Source: an uncultured Pedobacter sp. (GTDB lineage Bacteria; Bacteroidota; Bacteroidia; Sphingobacteriales; Sphingobacteriaceae). From it: 64,000 nucleotides of DNA. Below are positions 47,001-62,000 of the stretch, in pieces. Every line of letters begins with the position of its first letter. Within the stretch, counting starts at the first letter, position 1. Location of the stretch: assembly GCA_938008555.1 (NCBI GenBank), contig CALLKE010000093.1, positions 9,244 to 73,243 on the forward strand, read 5' to 3'. The notes under the pieces were generated by a model. It saw nothing but the letters and a program-made list of their open reading frames with translations. It had not been told where the DNA came from and did not search any database. The position numbers and the translations under genes are program-made.

Positions 47001-50000
47001 TACTATTTACCGTCGCTGAACCACTGCCAGATACTATACTATAGGTAATAGCTCCACCGCCGGTTACATTGCTGCTACCTGTTACTGTCAAGCTCGATCC
47101 CACCGTCGTATTAAAATTGTTTGTGCTTGAGGTCAAGGTCAGCGTCTGTGATCCTGCACCGATAGTGATGGTCAGCATACCAGGATAAGAAGCATAATAG
47201 TTCACATCTAGTCCTTGATTAGCCTGCACCAATACCTGACCGGAGGCTAGCGCCGTTAACTGACCACTGCTGGCATTGATCGTTGCACTACCTCCCCCTA
47301 TACTGCTCACAGTGAAAGTGATCACTCCAGTGCTAGCTACTGTTCCTCCAGGGGGGGAAGGAACGCTCGTAGCTGTAATAGAGATAATACCCCCCACTAC
47401 CGTACTACTTAAACCCGTAGTCGTACTCAAAGCCAAGCTCGGTGTACTTGGACCGATCGTAATGGTCAAACTCGCCGCTAGTGGCGCATTGTAATTCGTA
47501 TCGGCTGCTTGGTTCACCTGCAATACCACCTGATCCGACTGAATAGCGGTTAAACCGCCACTAAGCGAATTCAATAAAACACTGCTGCCCCCAGAAACAA
47601 CACTATAGCTAATAGCTCCAGTACTAGACACCCCACCTAACAGTGGAGGTATACTCAATGAGCTCAAAGTGGCCGTACTTCCCACTGTCATGGCTAAAGT
47701 TGTACTACTAATCGATAAGGTCGGTGTGCCCTTGCCGATCACAACTGTCGTACTTGTTGTGGCTCCTACATAGTCAGCGTTCGCTTGTGCAGTGGCTGTC
47801 AAGGTAACCGTACCAGCTAGCGTAGCCGTCAACTGACCTGTACTGGCATTGAGCGTAACTGAGCCTGCTCCTGCACTACTCAAGCTATAAACAACTGATG
47901 CACTCCCTACACTTGCACTATTCACAGCTGTAATAGTCGTTATAGCTCCTACTGAAGTGCTATAGATCGATTGAGCAAAGGTTAAACTCTGAGCTTTCTT
48001 CAACAGACCTACCGTGAAGCGATCATCACTATTCAACATAATGCCAGCAAACTGATATATCGTGCTCGTACTACCTCCTACCTGAACAGCAGATACAGTC
48101 AAACTACCATTTACTATCGTACAATTGCTGAAACTACCTGTATTACCTCGGTCTATCAGTAAGCACAATTCTGAGCTTTGATAAGGAACACCTGTCGAAC
48201 TAGACAAAGCTCCTGCTAAATTAAATTGCAAGGTCACAGCTCCTACATGATTCGTATTCTGAGCCATATAAACCTGACCCATTCGCATGCGTATTGGAGC
48301 ATTCGTTCCCGGATTGCTTGGAAGATCGCTCGTATTGGTAAGGCTTGAACTCAATCCATTATTACCTACCAATAAGAACGACTTATCTGAAGTAAATATG
48401 CCCGTATTAGATGCATTGCTGGCTGCAAGATTACTTCCCAAACTCAAGGTCAATACCTGACCACCTGATTGCTTTTGATTCAATCCACTGATCGCATCTG
48501 CTCCTAAACCTAGGATCGTGCTGGTATAACCACTATGTGAAGCATTCGTCCATACCGGTGTACCATCACTAGCTAAATAGTCTAACAAAAGACTCGGATC
48601 GATTTGCAAACCATATTTGATGGCCAAATAACTCAATAAACGTTGTTGTTCCAGAGCTGATATGCCACGATTATAGTACACCATTTCAGCTATATCACTA
48701 GTAAAGCCTGGAGCTATTTGGAAAATTGAAGCTGTGTTACTAATTCCAAAGCTTCCTCCAGCTGAACCCAATACTCCATTAGCACTTAACATTGATCCTG
48801 AGGTAGTTCGTGTATTAGCATAGGTACCTATCAGCATTAAGGCGCCTGAACCCTTATCCACACTAGCTCCTGAGCCTCCAATACCATGGATAGTGAACGC
48901 ACTTGAGCTTGCATCAATACCGGGACCTGTACCGCCTCCAGTAGACAACAAACTGCCTGTAGATACTCCACTGAGCGTATTGCGTGCCACTGCTATAATC
49001 GTGCCACTACTAGCAAAATTAAAGTTAGCCACACCAGACAAACTCTGCGTACCATCGAAGCTCACCACCGGATTATAATTCAGCATGGCTGCATTGTTCA
49101 CAATGGATGCAGAGGCTGTAGCTTGAGCTTGATTTGCTGTCACCGAAATACTTTGCGACTGATCATCCCACTCGGTTACCTGGCCTCCACTATTCAATAC
49201 CGCATTATCTGCACGTAACCAAAGCTGCATATCTGATCCGCCGGTACCTACTGCTCCTGGACTATAGAAAATAGAAATGGCCTGGCTCGTCTGACTTGGA
49301 AAATAATCTGCATCGCCTGCAGCATTAGCCTGTAAAGTCACAAAGCCTACACTAACACCTGTAATCAATCCTGTATTGGGATCTACTGTGGCTGAGCCTC
49401 CTCCATTCAAACTGGTCACTGAATAAGTTAAAGCTCCACCAGCAGCCTGTGGCAAATAGCTCATATTGGCATTGGTACGTGTCAAAGCGACCGTCATACT
49501 ACCATTCAGAACTAGATTAGCGGACGAAGTGAAAATCAGGGACTGTGTACCTTGATTGATCGTAGCTACTACCGTACTTGACACGGGCAAATAATAATTG
49601 GTATTGCCCAATGCTGTTATCGTCAGGGTAACTGTACCAATATGAATACCAGTCAAATTACCTGAAGCATCAATGCTAGCTGATAAGCTATTAGGTACCA
49701 AACTATAAGTCAAACCACCACCCAGTGCTGCCAATACTGAACGAGTCACTGAGATCGGTAAGGTGCTACCCACTGTCAAACTGATTGGTTGATTGTTGAT
49801 CGCTAAAGTTTGCGTAGAGATGGTAATGCTTACACTTTGGGTAGTAGAAATTGAAGCATAATAGCTCGGATTACCCAAAGCAGTCACCATAACATTTACT
49901 GTACCTACTTGTACTCCTGTGAGCGTACCCAACACTGGATCAATCGTAGCTGAGCCACTGCCAGCTGATACAGTATAAGACAAAGCTCCTCCTTGAGACA

Positions 50001-53000
50001 CTAGTACCGAACGAGTAGTTGAAATCGAAATAGTATTACCTACCGATACACTGAGTGGTCCACCAACAATGCCCAGACTTTGAGAACCTATGGTGATAGT
50101 CAAACCTTGGCTCACACTGGCTGCCACATAATTGCTATCGCCTGTTGAAGCTACGCTCAAGGTCACTGTACCTACTTGAATTCCAGTAATCAAACCGGTA
50201 ACAGGATTTACTGTGGCCGAACCACTACCACCTACAATGGCATAACTGAAAGTACCTCCACTACTACTGCTCGCTGTCGTAGTCGCGCTCGCTGTCAAAC
50301 TGGTGCCTACGGCCAGCGTATTGGCTGAAGTAATAGTCAAGGTTTGTCCTCCCGCATTGATTGTAAGGAGCGTACTGGTAATGGCTGAATAATAATTACT
50401 ATCGCCTGCAGCCATCGCCGTCAGAGTAACCGTACCAGCTCCTGTAGCAGTAATAAAGCCTGTTGCACTGATCGTAGCTGAACCCGAACCCGTTGTATTC
50501 AAGGAGAAAGTAACCATACCTCCGCTACTGGACATCGCTGTCGTGCTCGTCATGGATTGCTGCGTACTTCCCACCGTCATGGATAGATTGATATTGCTGA
50601 AAGATAAAGTCGGTGTACTCTTACCAATAATTACCAAGGTACTACTTGAAGCCTGATTGTAGTTAGCATTGGCTGCTGCCGTAGCCGTAAAGGTGATTGC
50701 ACCAGCACCTGTCGCCGTCAATTGACCTGTAGATGCATTAATGGTGGCACTACCTCCACCTGCAGCGCTTGCTACACTATAGGTGATGGTACCACCTCCA
50801 GAAACAATACTATTAGTCGCTCTAATGGCAATGCTTTGGTCCACAATAGTATTAAATCCACCTGCTGGAATATTATTGATCGTAACAATTTGCGAACCGG
50901 CCGTGATGGTGATCAATGTACTGGTTGTGGCTGCATTATAATTGCTATCGCCTGCCGAGGTAGCAGAAAGCGTAACTGTACCGGAGGCTAAAGCAGCCAC
51001 TAGTCCCGCCGCATTCACCGTGGCTGAACCTGAGCCCACCGTGCTCACCAGGAAGCTCACCGCCCCTCCTCCTCCAGGTAATAAGGCACTCGTACTGGTC
51101 AATGCTTGCTGTGAATCACCTACTGCCATCGATGCTGATGCGATCAAAGTCAAAGTAGGTGTACTATTGCCAATGACAATAGTCGAGTTAGTCACAGCTT
51201 GGTTATAATTACTATTAGCTGCTGCCGTAGCAGTAAAGGTAATTGTACCAACACCTGTAGCCGTTAATTGACCTGTGAATGCATTAATAGTAGCACTACC
51301 TCCGCCCACAGCACTTGTTAGACTATAAGTAATAGTTTGCCCTGTAGTACTTGTCGAAGGATTACTACTGGCTGTAATGATTGCCGTATGATCAACTGTC
51401 AATACCCCTGGACTAAGCGTAGGACTGAGCGATAGTACCGGTGTACTCGCCCCGATGGTAATTAAAGTATTGGTCGTAGCACTCACATAGTCGGCAGTGG
51501 CTGTTGAAGAGGCTACCAAATATATTGCGCCTGGCCCCAAGGCTGTCAATAAACCGGTATTGCTATTGACCGTCGCTGAGCCTCCTCCTATTGTAGCACT
51601 AACACTATATACCACTGGAGCTGAAGCGGTTTGTAATCCTACGGTTGCAGTGATTGTTGAAGTTTGTCCAACTACCAAAGCATAGTTGTTTTGTGGGAAA
51701 GCTAAGGTTTGCAATTTCTTGAGTAAACCAACCGCAAAGCGATCTCCAGTATTCAAAGCAATACCAGAGAACTGATACACTGTACTGCTACTAGCCCCCA
51801 CTTGTGTAGCTCCGGTAAATACTCCGCCAGTACTACCTGTTCCTGAAATCGAATTAGTGAAGCTACCTGTATTACCCCGATCAATTAGTAAGCACAAATC
51901 TGCTGTCTGATAACTTACTCCTGTCGAACTCGACAGTGCTCCTGCTAAATTAAACTGTAAAGATTGAGCCCCTATCGTACCCGTTACTTGCGCAATCCAT
52001 ACCCGACCCATCCGCATCCGCATGGGAAGAGGGGTGCTTGGATTGGTAGGCAAGTCTGTAGTATTAGTTACACCAGAACTAATGGCATTATTACCCACCA
52101 ATAAGAAAGATCTATCTACAGCAAACACACCGGGATTGGTTGAAGCATTCAATACATTCGAAGTTGTAATCGATCCCACACCCAAGGTCAAAATATCATT
52201 ACCCAAGCTGCTTGAACTTTGATACTGTGATAAACCACTATTATCATCCCGGCCAATACCAATGATCGTATTACTATAAGCCGCATTAGAAACACCTGAC
52301 CAAATCACGCTACCGTCACTAGCTAGATAATTCGATACCGCACTTGGATTAAGCGGAATACCATATTTGATCGACAAATAGCTCTGAGTACGATTCAGCT
52401 CTCCCGTTGAAATACCACGGTTATAATAAATCACCTCTGCTATAATCCCTTTAAATACACGAGTGGTTGAGGAAGTTTGAATAATATGCCCCCCAACCTC
52501 AAATCTATTCATACCTGTAGTAATGTTATTGGTACCTGAACTTGCCAATGGGGCCCCATTCAAATAAGTAAATCCAGCATTGACTGTGGTACTTGTATAA
52601 TTGCCTATGAGAATACTGGGCGAAGTCATCAGACGAGGTGCACCTTGTCCAGCAACAGAATAATTAGCACCCTCGATACCAAAACTGTCATAAGGAGCAC
52701 CATTTCCCACATTATTCATTAGACCAGGTCCATCATTACCAGAACCATCAACGGTAGTAAAAATCGCACTTGACGCTGCGCTGCCAGTACTCTGAGCCAC
52801 CACTATGATCGTATTACTAGCCGAAAAGCTGAAAGTACCCATACCTTGAAGATCACTGCCAGTAACACCTCCAAATGACACCACTGGGTTATAATTTAAA
52901 CCAATCGTTGTAGAAATCCCTGAGCTAGCCCCAAGTGTAGGTGTTGCTTGATTTGTCGTAACAGTAATACTTCTGGAATCATCCGACCACTGAGTTACAA

Positions 53001-56000
53001 GACCTTGCGCAGTTTGTGAAAGAGAAGCATCATCAGCACGTAACCAAAGCGTCATACCCGAACCTACTGCGCCTGGCGCTAAGAAGATAGAAATAGTCTG
53101 CGTGGCCGATGCCGAATAATAATTGCTATCTCCTGCTGAAGTGGTCATCAAAAGTACTTGACCTACTATTTGAGCAGTTAGTTGAGCACCCGTCACTGTG
53201 GCTGCTCCAGCAGTACCACCAAAACCATTGCTAATAGTATAACTTACTGCTCCTCCCCCACCATTGAAGGCTGTACTAGTAACAGTAAGCGCCATTGTAC
53301 CTCCCACTACCATTACATGAGGTGAGGCTATATGCAAGGTAGGCGTACCTTTAACAATAGTAATTAGTTGACTAGTATTAGCAGACTTATATTGACCGTC
53401 ACCTAAGGCGCTTACTGTTACTGTGATATTTCCTACACTAATGCCTGTCAAATTACCTAAATTATCAATCGTAGCTGAACCACCTCCCACACTACTAGTG
53501 ATAGCATAAGTAAGCGTATTAGAAGCACTCACAGGCGATACTGAACGAACAATAGCAAGGGCCAGACCAGTCCCCACACTAGCAGTAATGGAAGTAATCG
53601 TAAGAGATTGGGATAAATGTATAAACTGAATAAATACTCCTACATTATTACTTAATCCGCTTGTCGTAGCTACTATGTCTGTCAAGCTATCTCCATTGAT
53701 ATCTCCGACAGCTAGGCTTGTACCTCCCGTAGTACTCCCTCCTGAAATATCTGCTATCAAAGTCATCGATAGCGTACTAGTAGTCGTATTATTCAGAATA
53801 GCGATCGTATTACTAAGTTGATTGGCTATGACCAAATCTACCTTCCCGTTCCCATCAATATCCCCAGCAGCCAAAGCTAATGGACCAACATTACCTAAGC
53901 CGGTACTAAAATCTGTATTACTGGTAAAGCTAATCGTACCCGTAGCAGCATTTGTATTAAGAAATACCGAAATTGTATTAGCAGACGAATTAGCCGTGGC
54001 AATATCTAGAAAACCATCTCCATTCAGATCTGCCAAAACGATCCCCCTGGGGCCAGCTCCGCTATTCAACGTAGCTGATAAGCCTAAAGCAATGATGCCT
54101 TGGGTTGAAGTATTACGAAGTACTGATACGTTATTAGATCCTGCATTAGCCACCACAATATCCTGATCCCCATCCTTATCTAAATCACTTGTAGCTAAAG
54201 CACTCGGATTAGTACCTACTCCTACTGTTGAGGAGGCAAAACTCCAGGCACCTGAAATAGGTTGCTGACTACGAAAAATAGAAAGATTCCCTGATCCACT
54301 ATTAACTACCACAACGTCTGCTCGGCCATCCTTGTCGATATCCACAAGTTGTACTGCAACAGGGGTAGTACCGGTAGTCAAACTAGTTTGTAAAGTGAAG
54401 CTAGGACTTCCTGAAGAAATGTTTCGATACAGCGTTACTGTATTGCTCAGCGAATTAACGATCGCTAAATCTGCCAATCCATCGCCATCAATATCCCCTA
54501 AAGAAATCGAAGTAGAAGCTGCCCCAGTAGTAGCACCAAAAGTTATAGGACCACCAAAACTGATCGTTGTATTTGAAACTGCAGTATTATTCTTAAAAAC
54601 AGTCACTGTATTGTCCGAATTAGAAACCACCAAATCCGGTTTACCATCACCATCTAAATCCTTCATGCTCACATAACGACTATTAGAAGCCCCCATGCCA
54701 CTACTTAAAGGTTGTTTAGGCTTAAAAGAATTATCTGTGCCTAAGCTATTGGTCACCACAAAAGGGCGCGAAAAATAACCGGTCAAATTATTGTCTAAAT
54801 TCGTTACAGAAATATATTGGTAATTCGTTCCGGCAGGTACATTCACTATTAAACTGGCACTGGTAGAGCCTAATTGTACTGTAGCCGAAGTCGCTCCGAA
54901 GAAGACTATATTATTGATAGGGGTAGCACTGAAGTTCTGACCAATTATTGTTACCTGTTGGCCTAAGGGTCCAATTGTTGGACTCAATGACGTGATTATG
55001 GGTAAGCTAGGGATAGTTATATTACGGAAAAGGGAAACACTGCTAGAACTATAATTTGATACGGCAATATCTGGTTTACCATCAGCATTCATATCACCTG
55101 CTACTAAATAATTGGGATTAACACCCGTAGCATAAGTTGTTCGATTAAGAAAACTCAGATTACCTGGACTACTGGTGTTTTTAAGTACCAGTAAAGTATT
55201 CACTCCATTTTGATTAGCTACTGCAACATCTATTTTACCGTCGCCATCAAAATCAGCTATGGATAAGTTATCATAAGGAGAACCGCCTGTAGTAAAAGTT
55301 AACGAAGGACTCGTAGGGAAGTTAATAGTACCACTTTGACTGCCCGTATTCAAGAAAAAAGCTATCCGCTGATTACTCTGATCACTCACTGCGATATCAA
55401 GCTTACTGTCACTATCAAAATCGCCAATTACAACCCCTATAGGATTACTTAAAACAGCGTTGGTAGTCATTGCTACAGCAAAACTAATAGCCCCCAAACT
55501 AGATACGTTACGAAGAATTGAAACCGTATTTGAGCTATAATTAACTACTACTAAATCTGCTTTACCATCCTTATCTAAATCACCTACCGCCATTGAATAA
55601 GGGTTAGTACCAACAGTAATTAATTTCTCTGTATCAAAACTCAGTGTACCCGATACAGATAAATTGCGAAAGGTGGAAAGTTGATTATTAGAAGATGTCG
55701 AATTACCCGACATAATATCAAGACGCCCATCACCATCAAAGTCAGCCACCACCATATCCCAGGGATAACCCGATGTTATCAACATTGGTCCTGTACTAAA
55801 ACTTATGCTATTACTACCAACCGCAGTGGTGTTCCGAAATGTAAATAAGTTTTTATTAAAATAGCTCGAACCATCATAATAGTTACGTGATACCACTAAA
55901 TCAAGCATGCCGTCACCATCAAAATCACCTATAGAAACTGATTTTGGGTAAATGTACCCACTCGAAGGTGCTAATATCACTGAACTAGCCAAGACAAATG

Positions 56001-59000
56001 ACAAACTGCCCGAAGCAACAGAAACATTTCGATAAACATTAATTGTTTGGCTTCCATAATTGGCAATCACTAAATCGGGGTTACCATCGCCATTAAAATC
56101 GCCTATAGATATGGTTTGGGGACTAGTTGTCGAAAAAGTACCATCATTCACAAAATCAATCGTCCCATTACTGGGGAAGGTCACCACAAAAGGTGCTGAA
56201 GAATATGCTGTTAAATTAGTACCTAAATTGGTAACTGATATATATTGATAATTAGCTCCATAAGGCACCCTCACGGTGAGTGTTGTACTGCCCAAAACCG
56301 ATTGTACAGTGGCTGAAGTCGCCCCAAAAAACACCACATTATTACTTGCTGTGGTATTAAAACCGGTGCCTACGATCGTTACTGTTGTACTGATAGGCCC
56401 ACTGATTGGGCTAAAGGAGCTGATTGAAAATGGAGTTAATTGTATGTTGCGGAAGATAGATAAATTGCTAGTATTATTATTACAGCGAACAATATCCAAT
56501 AAGCCATCATTATTTAAATCAGCTAGACTAATGTTGTTACCTTGAGTGGTCCCATTTGTTCCCGCCAAATCGGCATATGAATTATAGCTGGTAAAAGTAA
56601 TTGAGGTTGAAGAGATACCGCTAGTGGTATTTTTAAATACTGATACAACAGTGGCATTGTAAGCAGCAGATACTAGGTCGGGATTACCATCTCCATTGAT
56701 ATCTCCTATAGCTACGCCTTCGGTATTAGTACCTGAAGGTTGAAGAAAAATTGATGTACCAAAACTATTCGAATTAATAGTGCCAGAGGTGGCTGTATTG
56801 GGTAATACAGATACATAAGCACCATTGCCATAATTATCTATAGCAATATCTAATTTCCCATCCCCATTGAAATCGCCCAAAGCCAGAGACCGAGAGTAAT
56901 TATATGTTAAACTAGAAAAATTGACTGCACTAGCAAACGTAATGTTACCTGGTCCTGTAGTGGTATTGCGCATTGCATACACATTGTTAGAACTTGCATA
57001 GTTAGTTGTTACCAAATCGGGCTTACCATCTCCATCGATATCACCTACGGCTAATGCATAGGCACTACCACCTGTTGTGAAATTAGTTATAACTGTACTA
57101 AAGCTAATACTCGACGTAGAGACGTTGCGAAAAATAGATATGGCAGTGCTCCCATTTCCACCCATCACAATGTCTGGCTTACCGTCTGCATCCAAATCGC
57201 TAATGGCTACCGAATAAAAGTTAGTGGAAGAGCCCACAGGCGTAATAGCGCTAATAAAACTAATACTACCACCTACGCCAGACACATTTTTATATACCAA
57301 TAACTGATTGCTGGTAGCATTATTCAATGCCAAATCTGGCAAACCATCACCGTCTAAATCATCTGCTGCTAAAGCCTGAATATTCTGATTGGTGGTGGCC
57401 ACTGTAATGGTTAAGGGCTGCGCAGTGAAACTAAGAGCTACACTTCCCGCAGCGGTTCTATTGGTTAGCAAGTATAATCCTGTAGTAGTGCCCACTACAA
57501 TATCGGGCTTACCATCATTATTAAAATCTTTAATTACATGTTGGTTAAAAGTGTTTGGAGTACTTGATCCTATTCCAAAATTTACTGCAGGTGCAAAATC
57601 ATTAAAACTGCCAGTTGACGTTGGGTAAGTCACTACAAAAGGTAATGCAGAATAAGCTGTTTGCTTAGTACCTAAGTTAGTCACCGAGATATATTGGTAA
57701 TTCGCTCCATAAGGCACATTGACCGTGATACTACTACCACTTGCCGAAACTACTGTAGCACTCGTGGATCCAAAAAATACTGCATTGTTACTCGGAGTAC
57801 TATTAAAACCAGATCCCGTGATCGTTACCGTAGTACTTATAGGACCTTGCTTCGGAGAAAAATTAAACACCCCAATCGGTGGAGCAACTTGAACATTAAG
57901 AAGAATGGAAAGGTTCCCCGAAGATTGATTACAACGAATAATATCCAAAAATCCATCGCCATTGAAATCGACCAACGATAATATATTACCAGTGCCACTA
58001 CTGGTCCCAGCAGCACTGTAATCGTCCCGATCTAAAAAACTAGCACTCAACGTGCCCGTACTTGCATTTTTAAATACTGAGATGGTGGGGTTATTATACG
58101 ACGCTGTCACAACATCAACCTTACCGTCTCCATTAGTATCCCCCATGGCCAATCCTTGACCATTTTGACCTGTATATAACAACGTACGATTCGATCCATT
58201 TACAAAACTATTGGAGTTAATCGTGCCTGATACAGAGCTATTCTGGTAAATCGATACCCCATAGCTGCTATTCTGGTTAGAGGTCGCAATGTCTAATTTT
58301 CCATCGCCATTAAAATCACCCAATGAGATGCCTCCATATGGATAGTAACCAGAGCTTGCTATATTGACTGGACTAGCAAATGTAATTATGGTCCCAGGAC
58401 CAACGCTAGTATTACGGATCACATGTATGACGTAAGAATCATTACTATAGGCAGCACCAGTAACCAAATCGGGTTTGCCATCTCCATCCATATCGCCTAT
58501 AACTAACGAATAAATACCACTAGCCAAGCTTGCTGCTACAGACATAGCCGAATTAAAACTCAGCAATCCATTTACACTGCTATTGCGGAATAGGCTTACT
58601 GTAGAACCTCCATCACCCCCCATTACAATATCAGGACGACCATCCCCATCGATATCACTAATAACTACCGAATAGTAATTCGCAACCCCCAAAGGAACGC
58701 TTGCACTAAAACTAATACTACCCCCGATCGAAATATTTTTGTATACATAGGTGGATGCAGCAGTTGTTGAGCATACAACTAAGTCGGGTTTGCCATCTCC
58801 ATCTAAGTCGTCGGCTGCCAATGAACGAATTGTGTTCGTGATCGATACAAACTGTATAGTAAAAGTGATCGAAGTGCTTAAAGACTGCGTCACATTGGTT
58901 AAGATGTAAAAACCTGTGACTGCTCCTACTATGATATCGGGCTTACCATCTCCATTCAAATCTTTTACCAAACTTTGATTTGGAGTGCCTACTCCGGTTA

Positions 59001-62000
59001 CGGTTATCGACGTTACGGGAGCAAACTGATTAAATACTCCAGCAGGTGTAGGATAGGTCACTACAAAAGGTAATGCGGAATAAGCTGTTTGCTTAGTACC
59101 TAAGTTAGTCACCGAGATATATTGGTAATTAGCCCCATAAGGCACCGTTACCGTAAGCGTACTTGCAGAAGCGCTCGTTACCGTAGCACTAGTAGTACCA
59201 AAGAACACCACATTACCAGTCAAGGTAGTACTAAAACCCCCGCCTGTAATTGTTACAGTAGTGGGGGGCGTAAGCGTACCTTGTTTAGGATTAAAGTTAG
59301 TAATGTAAATGGGAGGAGTAATAATGACATTCCGGAAGATTGAAAGACTATTGCCTGAACCTACATTCGTTGTAAGGATATCCAGCATACCGTCATTATT
59401 AAAGTCTGCTAGCGAGAGCATATTGCCATCATTACTTATACTTGGCGCATTAGTTGGATAGGGACTATAGCCTGAAAAGGAAACACCGTTTGTATTGGTA
59501 GTGCTATTTGTAAAAACAGATACTATCGGAACACCATAAGAAGCAGATACAATATCAGGCTCGCCATCGCCATTGACATCCCCTATAGCTACCCCTCTAA
59601 TGTTACTTGGATTGGGAGCAGGGCTTAAGCTAAGTACGCTTCCCGTTGCAAAACTATTTTGATCAATCGTCCCTACACGGGCAGTATTTAACAGCACAGC
59701 TATGGTATTAGCACTGTAGTTAGATGAGGCTATATCGAGCTTGCCATCTCCATTAAAATCACCCAAGGAAATCCCTGCATAGGAATTGCTTGCAGTGGCA
59801 AAATAAACAACATTGGCAAAATCAATATTACCAGGCCCAGTACTAATATTCCACAACACTGATATATTATTGGTGCTATTATTTCCTATCACCAGATCAG
59901 GTTTACCATCTCCGTCAATATCACCTATAGCCAAATCATATGCATTATAAGAACCTGTAGTCGTTTGCGTTTTAGGAGGAAGACTGGTAAAGTTTAAAGT
60001 ACCAGAAGCAGATGTATTACGAAAAACTCTTAAACCATTACTCGCATTACCAGCCATCACTAAATCAGGTTTACCATCCATGTCGAAGTCACCAATAGCC
60101 ATTGAACGAAAATCACCCGCACTAGTAGGCAAAGCAATACCCACACTGCTAAAGCTAATACTACCCCCAGCAATCGATACATTTTTATAAACTAACAGTT
60201 GATTGTTGGTATCATCAAACAAAGCCAAATCAGGTTTGCCATCGGCATCCAGATCATCACTGGCCAATGCCTCAACCCATGTGGCCGATAGTGATCCCAC
60301 TGTTTGTATAGTGAAAGTAATAGCTGTACTTATGGTAGTAGCATTCGTAAATAAATAAAGTCCAGTATTGGCCCCCACTACAATATCCGGCTTACCATCA
60401 TTATTGAAGTCTTTAATAGCATGCTGATAAGGAGTAGTAACAGAAATATTCATCGCAGGAGCAAACTGATTAAAACTACCCGCTGGCGTAGGATACGTCA
60501 CCACAAATGGATTATTGGAATAAGCGGTTAACTTAGCCACGGCATCCGTCACAGATATATATTTATAATTAGCACCTACAGGTACGGTCACAATTAAACT
60601 GCTACTAGTAGACCCTGACCCTACTACGGTAGCGCTGGTAGAACCAAAAAATACCGTATTACTAGCTGCTACAGTATTAAAACCAGATCCTGTGATCGTT
60701 ACTGTCGTACTTATTGAACCTTGCTTCGGATTAAAATCCGTAATTAAAACCGACGGGCCTATTTGAACGTTGCGAAAAATAGAGAGTTTGTTAGCTCCAT
60801 TTGTCCGCAAAATATCTAACATACCATCACCATTAAAATCTACTAAACTAAGATTACTTCCTTGGGAATTCGAGCCAGTGTTGCTACTATCAACGTACAA
60901 ATCATAGCCTGTAAAAGTGATGGCAGTAGAAGTGGTAGTATTTCTAAATATTGACACATTTGTATTTTGATCGACTGCGATCAAATCAGGCCTTCCATCC
61001 CCATTAACATCTCCTATACCTAAACTTTGAATATTACTACCCCCTGTTTGAAACGTAATTGCAGCACCAAAACTTCCACTATTTATTGTTCCAGAACTTG
61101 AAACATTAGGGAATACAGATACATAAGCCCCACTGCCCCAATTTGCAGTAGCTATATCTAATTTTCCGTCACTATTGAAATCTCCAAGGCTCAAACCAAC
61201 AGCCGACATCGGGGTACTAATCGTAACTAGGGCGCCAAATGTTATACTACCAGGGCCTGTAGTTGTGTTACGTAAGATCGAAAGAAGCGCAGAATTATAA
61301 TTAATCATCGCCAAATCGGGTTTGCCATCTCCATCGATATCCCCTACAGCCAAAGCATAAGTATAGTCCCCTATTGGGAAATTAAGAGCTGCACTAAAAC
61401 TAATCGTAGCGGAAGTTGACACATTACGAAAAACGTAAACGGCTGTACCTGTATTTCCTGACATTACAATATCTGGTCTACCATCGGCATCCATATCACT
61501 TATCACTACCGAATAAAATCCACCTGACGCAAGTGCAATGTTGGCATTACTAAAACTAATACTACCACCAGCACTCGACACATTCTTATATACCCATAAT
61601 TGACTGTTGGCCGAATTATTAAATGCCAAATCGGGCAGCCCATCCCCATTCAAATCATCAGCTGCTAAAGCACGTATATTAATACCTGTACTTATAAATT
61701 GTGTAGTGAAACTAAGAGCATTGCTGAAAGCCTGCGTGATATTCGTTAATATATAGAAGCCCGTAGCCGCTCCTACTATGATATCGGACTTTCCATCTCC
61801 ATTAAAATCTTTAACCACACTTTGATTCGGAGTACCTACTCCTGTTACACCCACACTCAGTACTGGCGCAAACTGATTAAACACCCCAACTGCCATAGGG
61901 TAGGTCACCACAAATGGCAATGCCGAATAAGCCGTTTGACCACTACTCAAATTCGTTACTGAGATATATTGATAATTGGCTCCATAGGGCACTTTCACTA

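Noticed and set aside
45000..53600. Regularly spaced short repeats that could suggest a CRISPR array
   Set aside because: The repeats encode Ig-like protein domains in one continuous frame; there are no 25-40 bp identical repeats with unique spacers and no cas genes.
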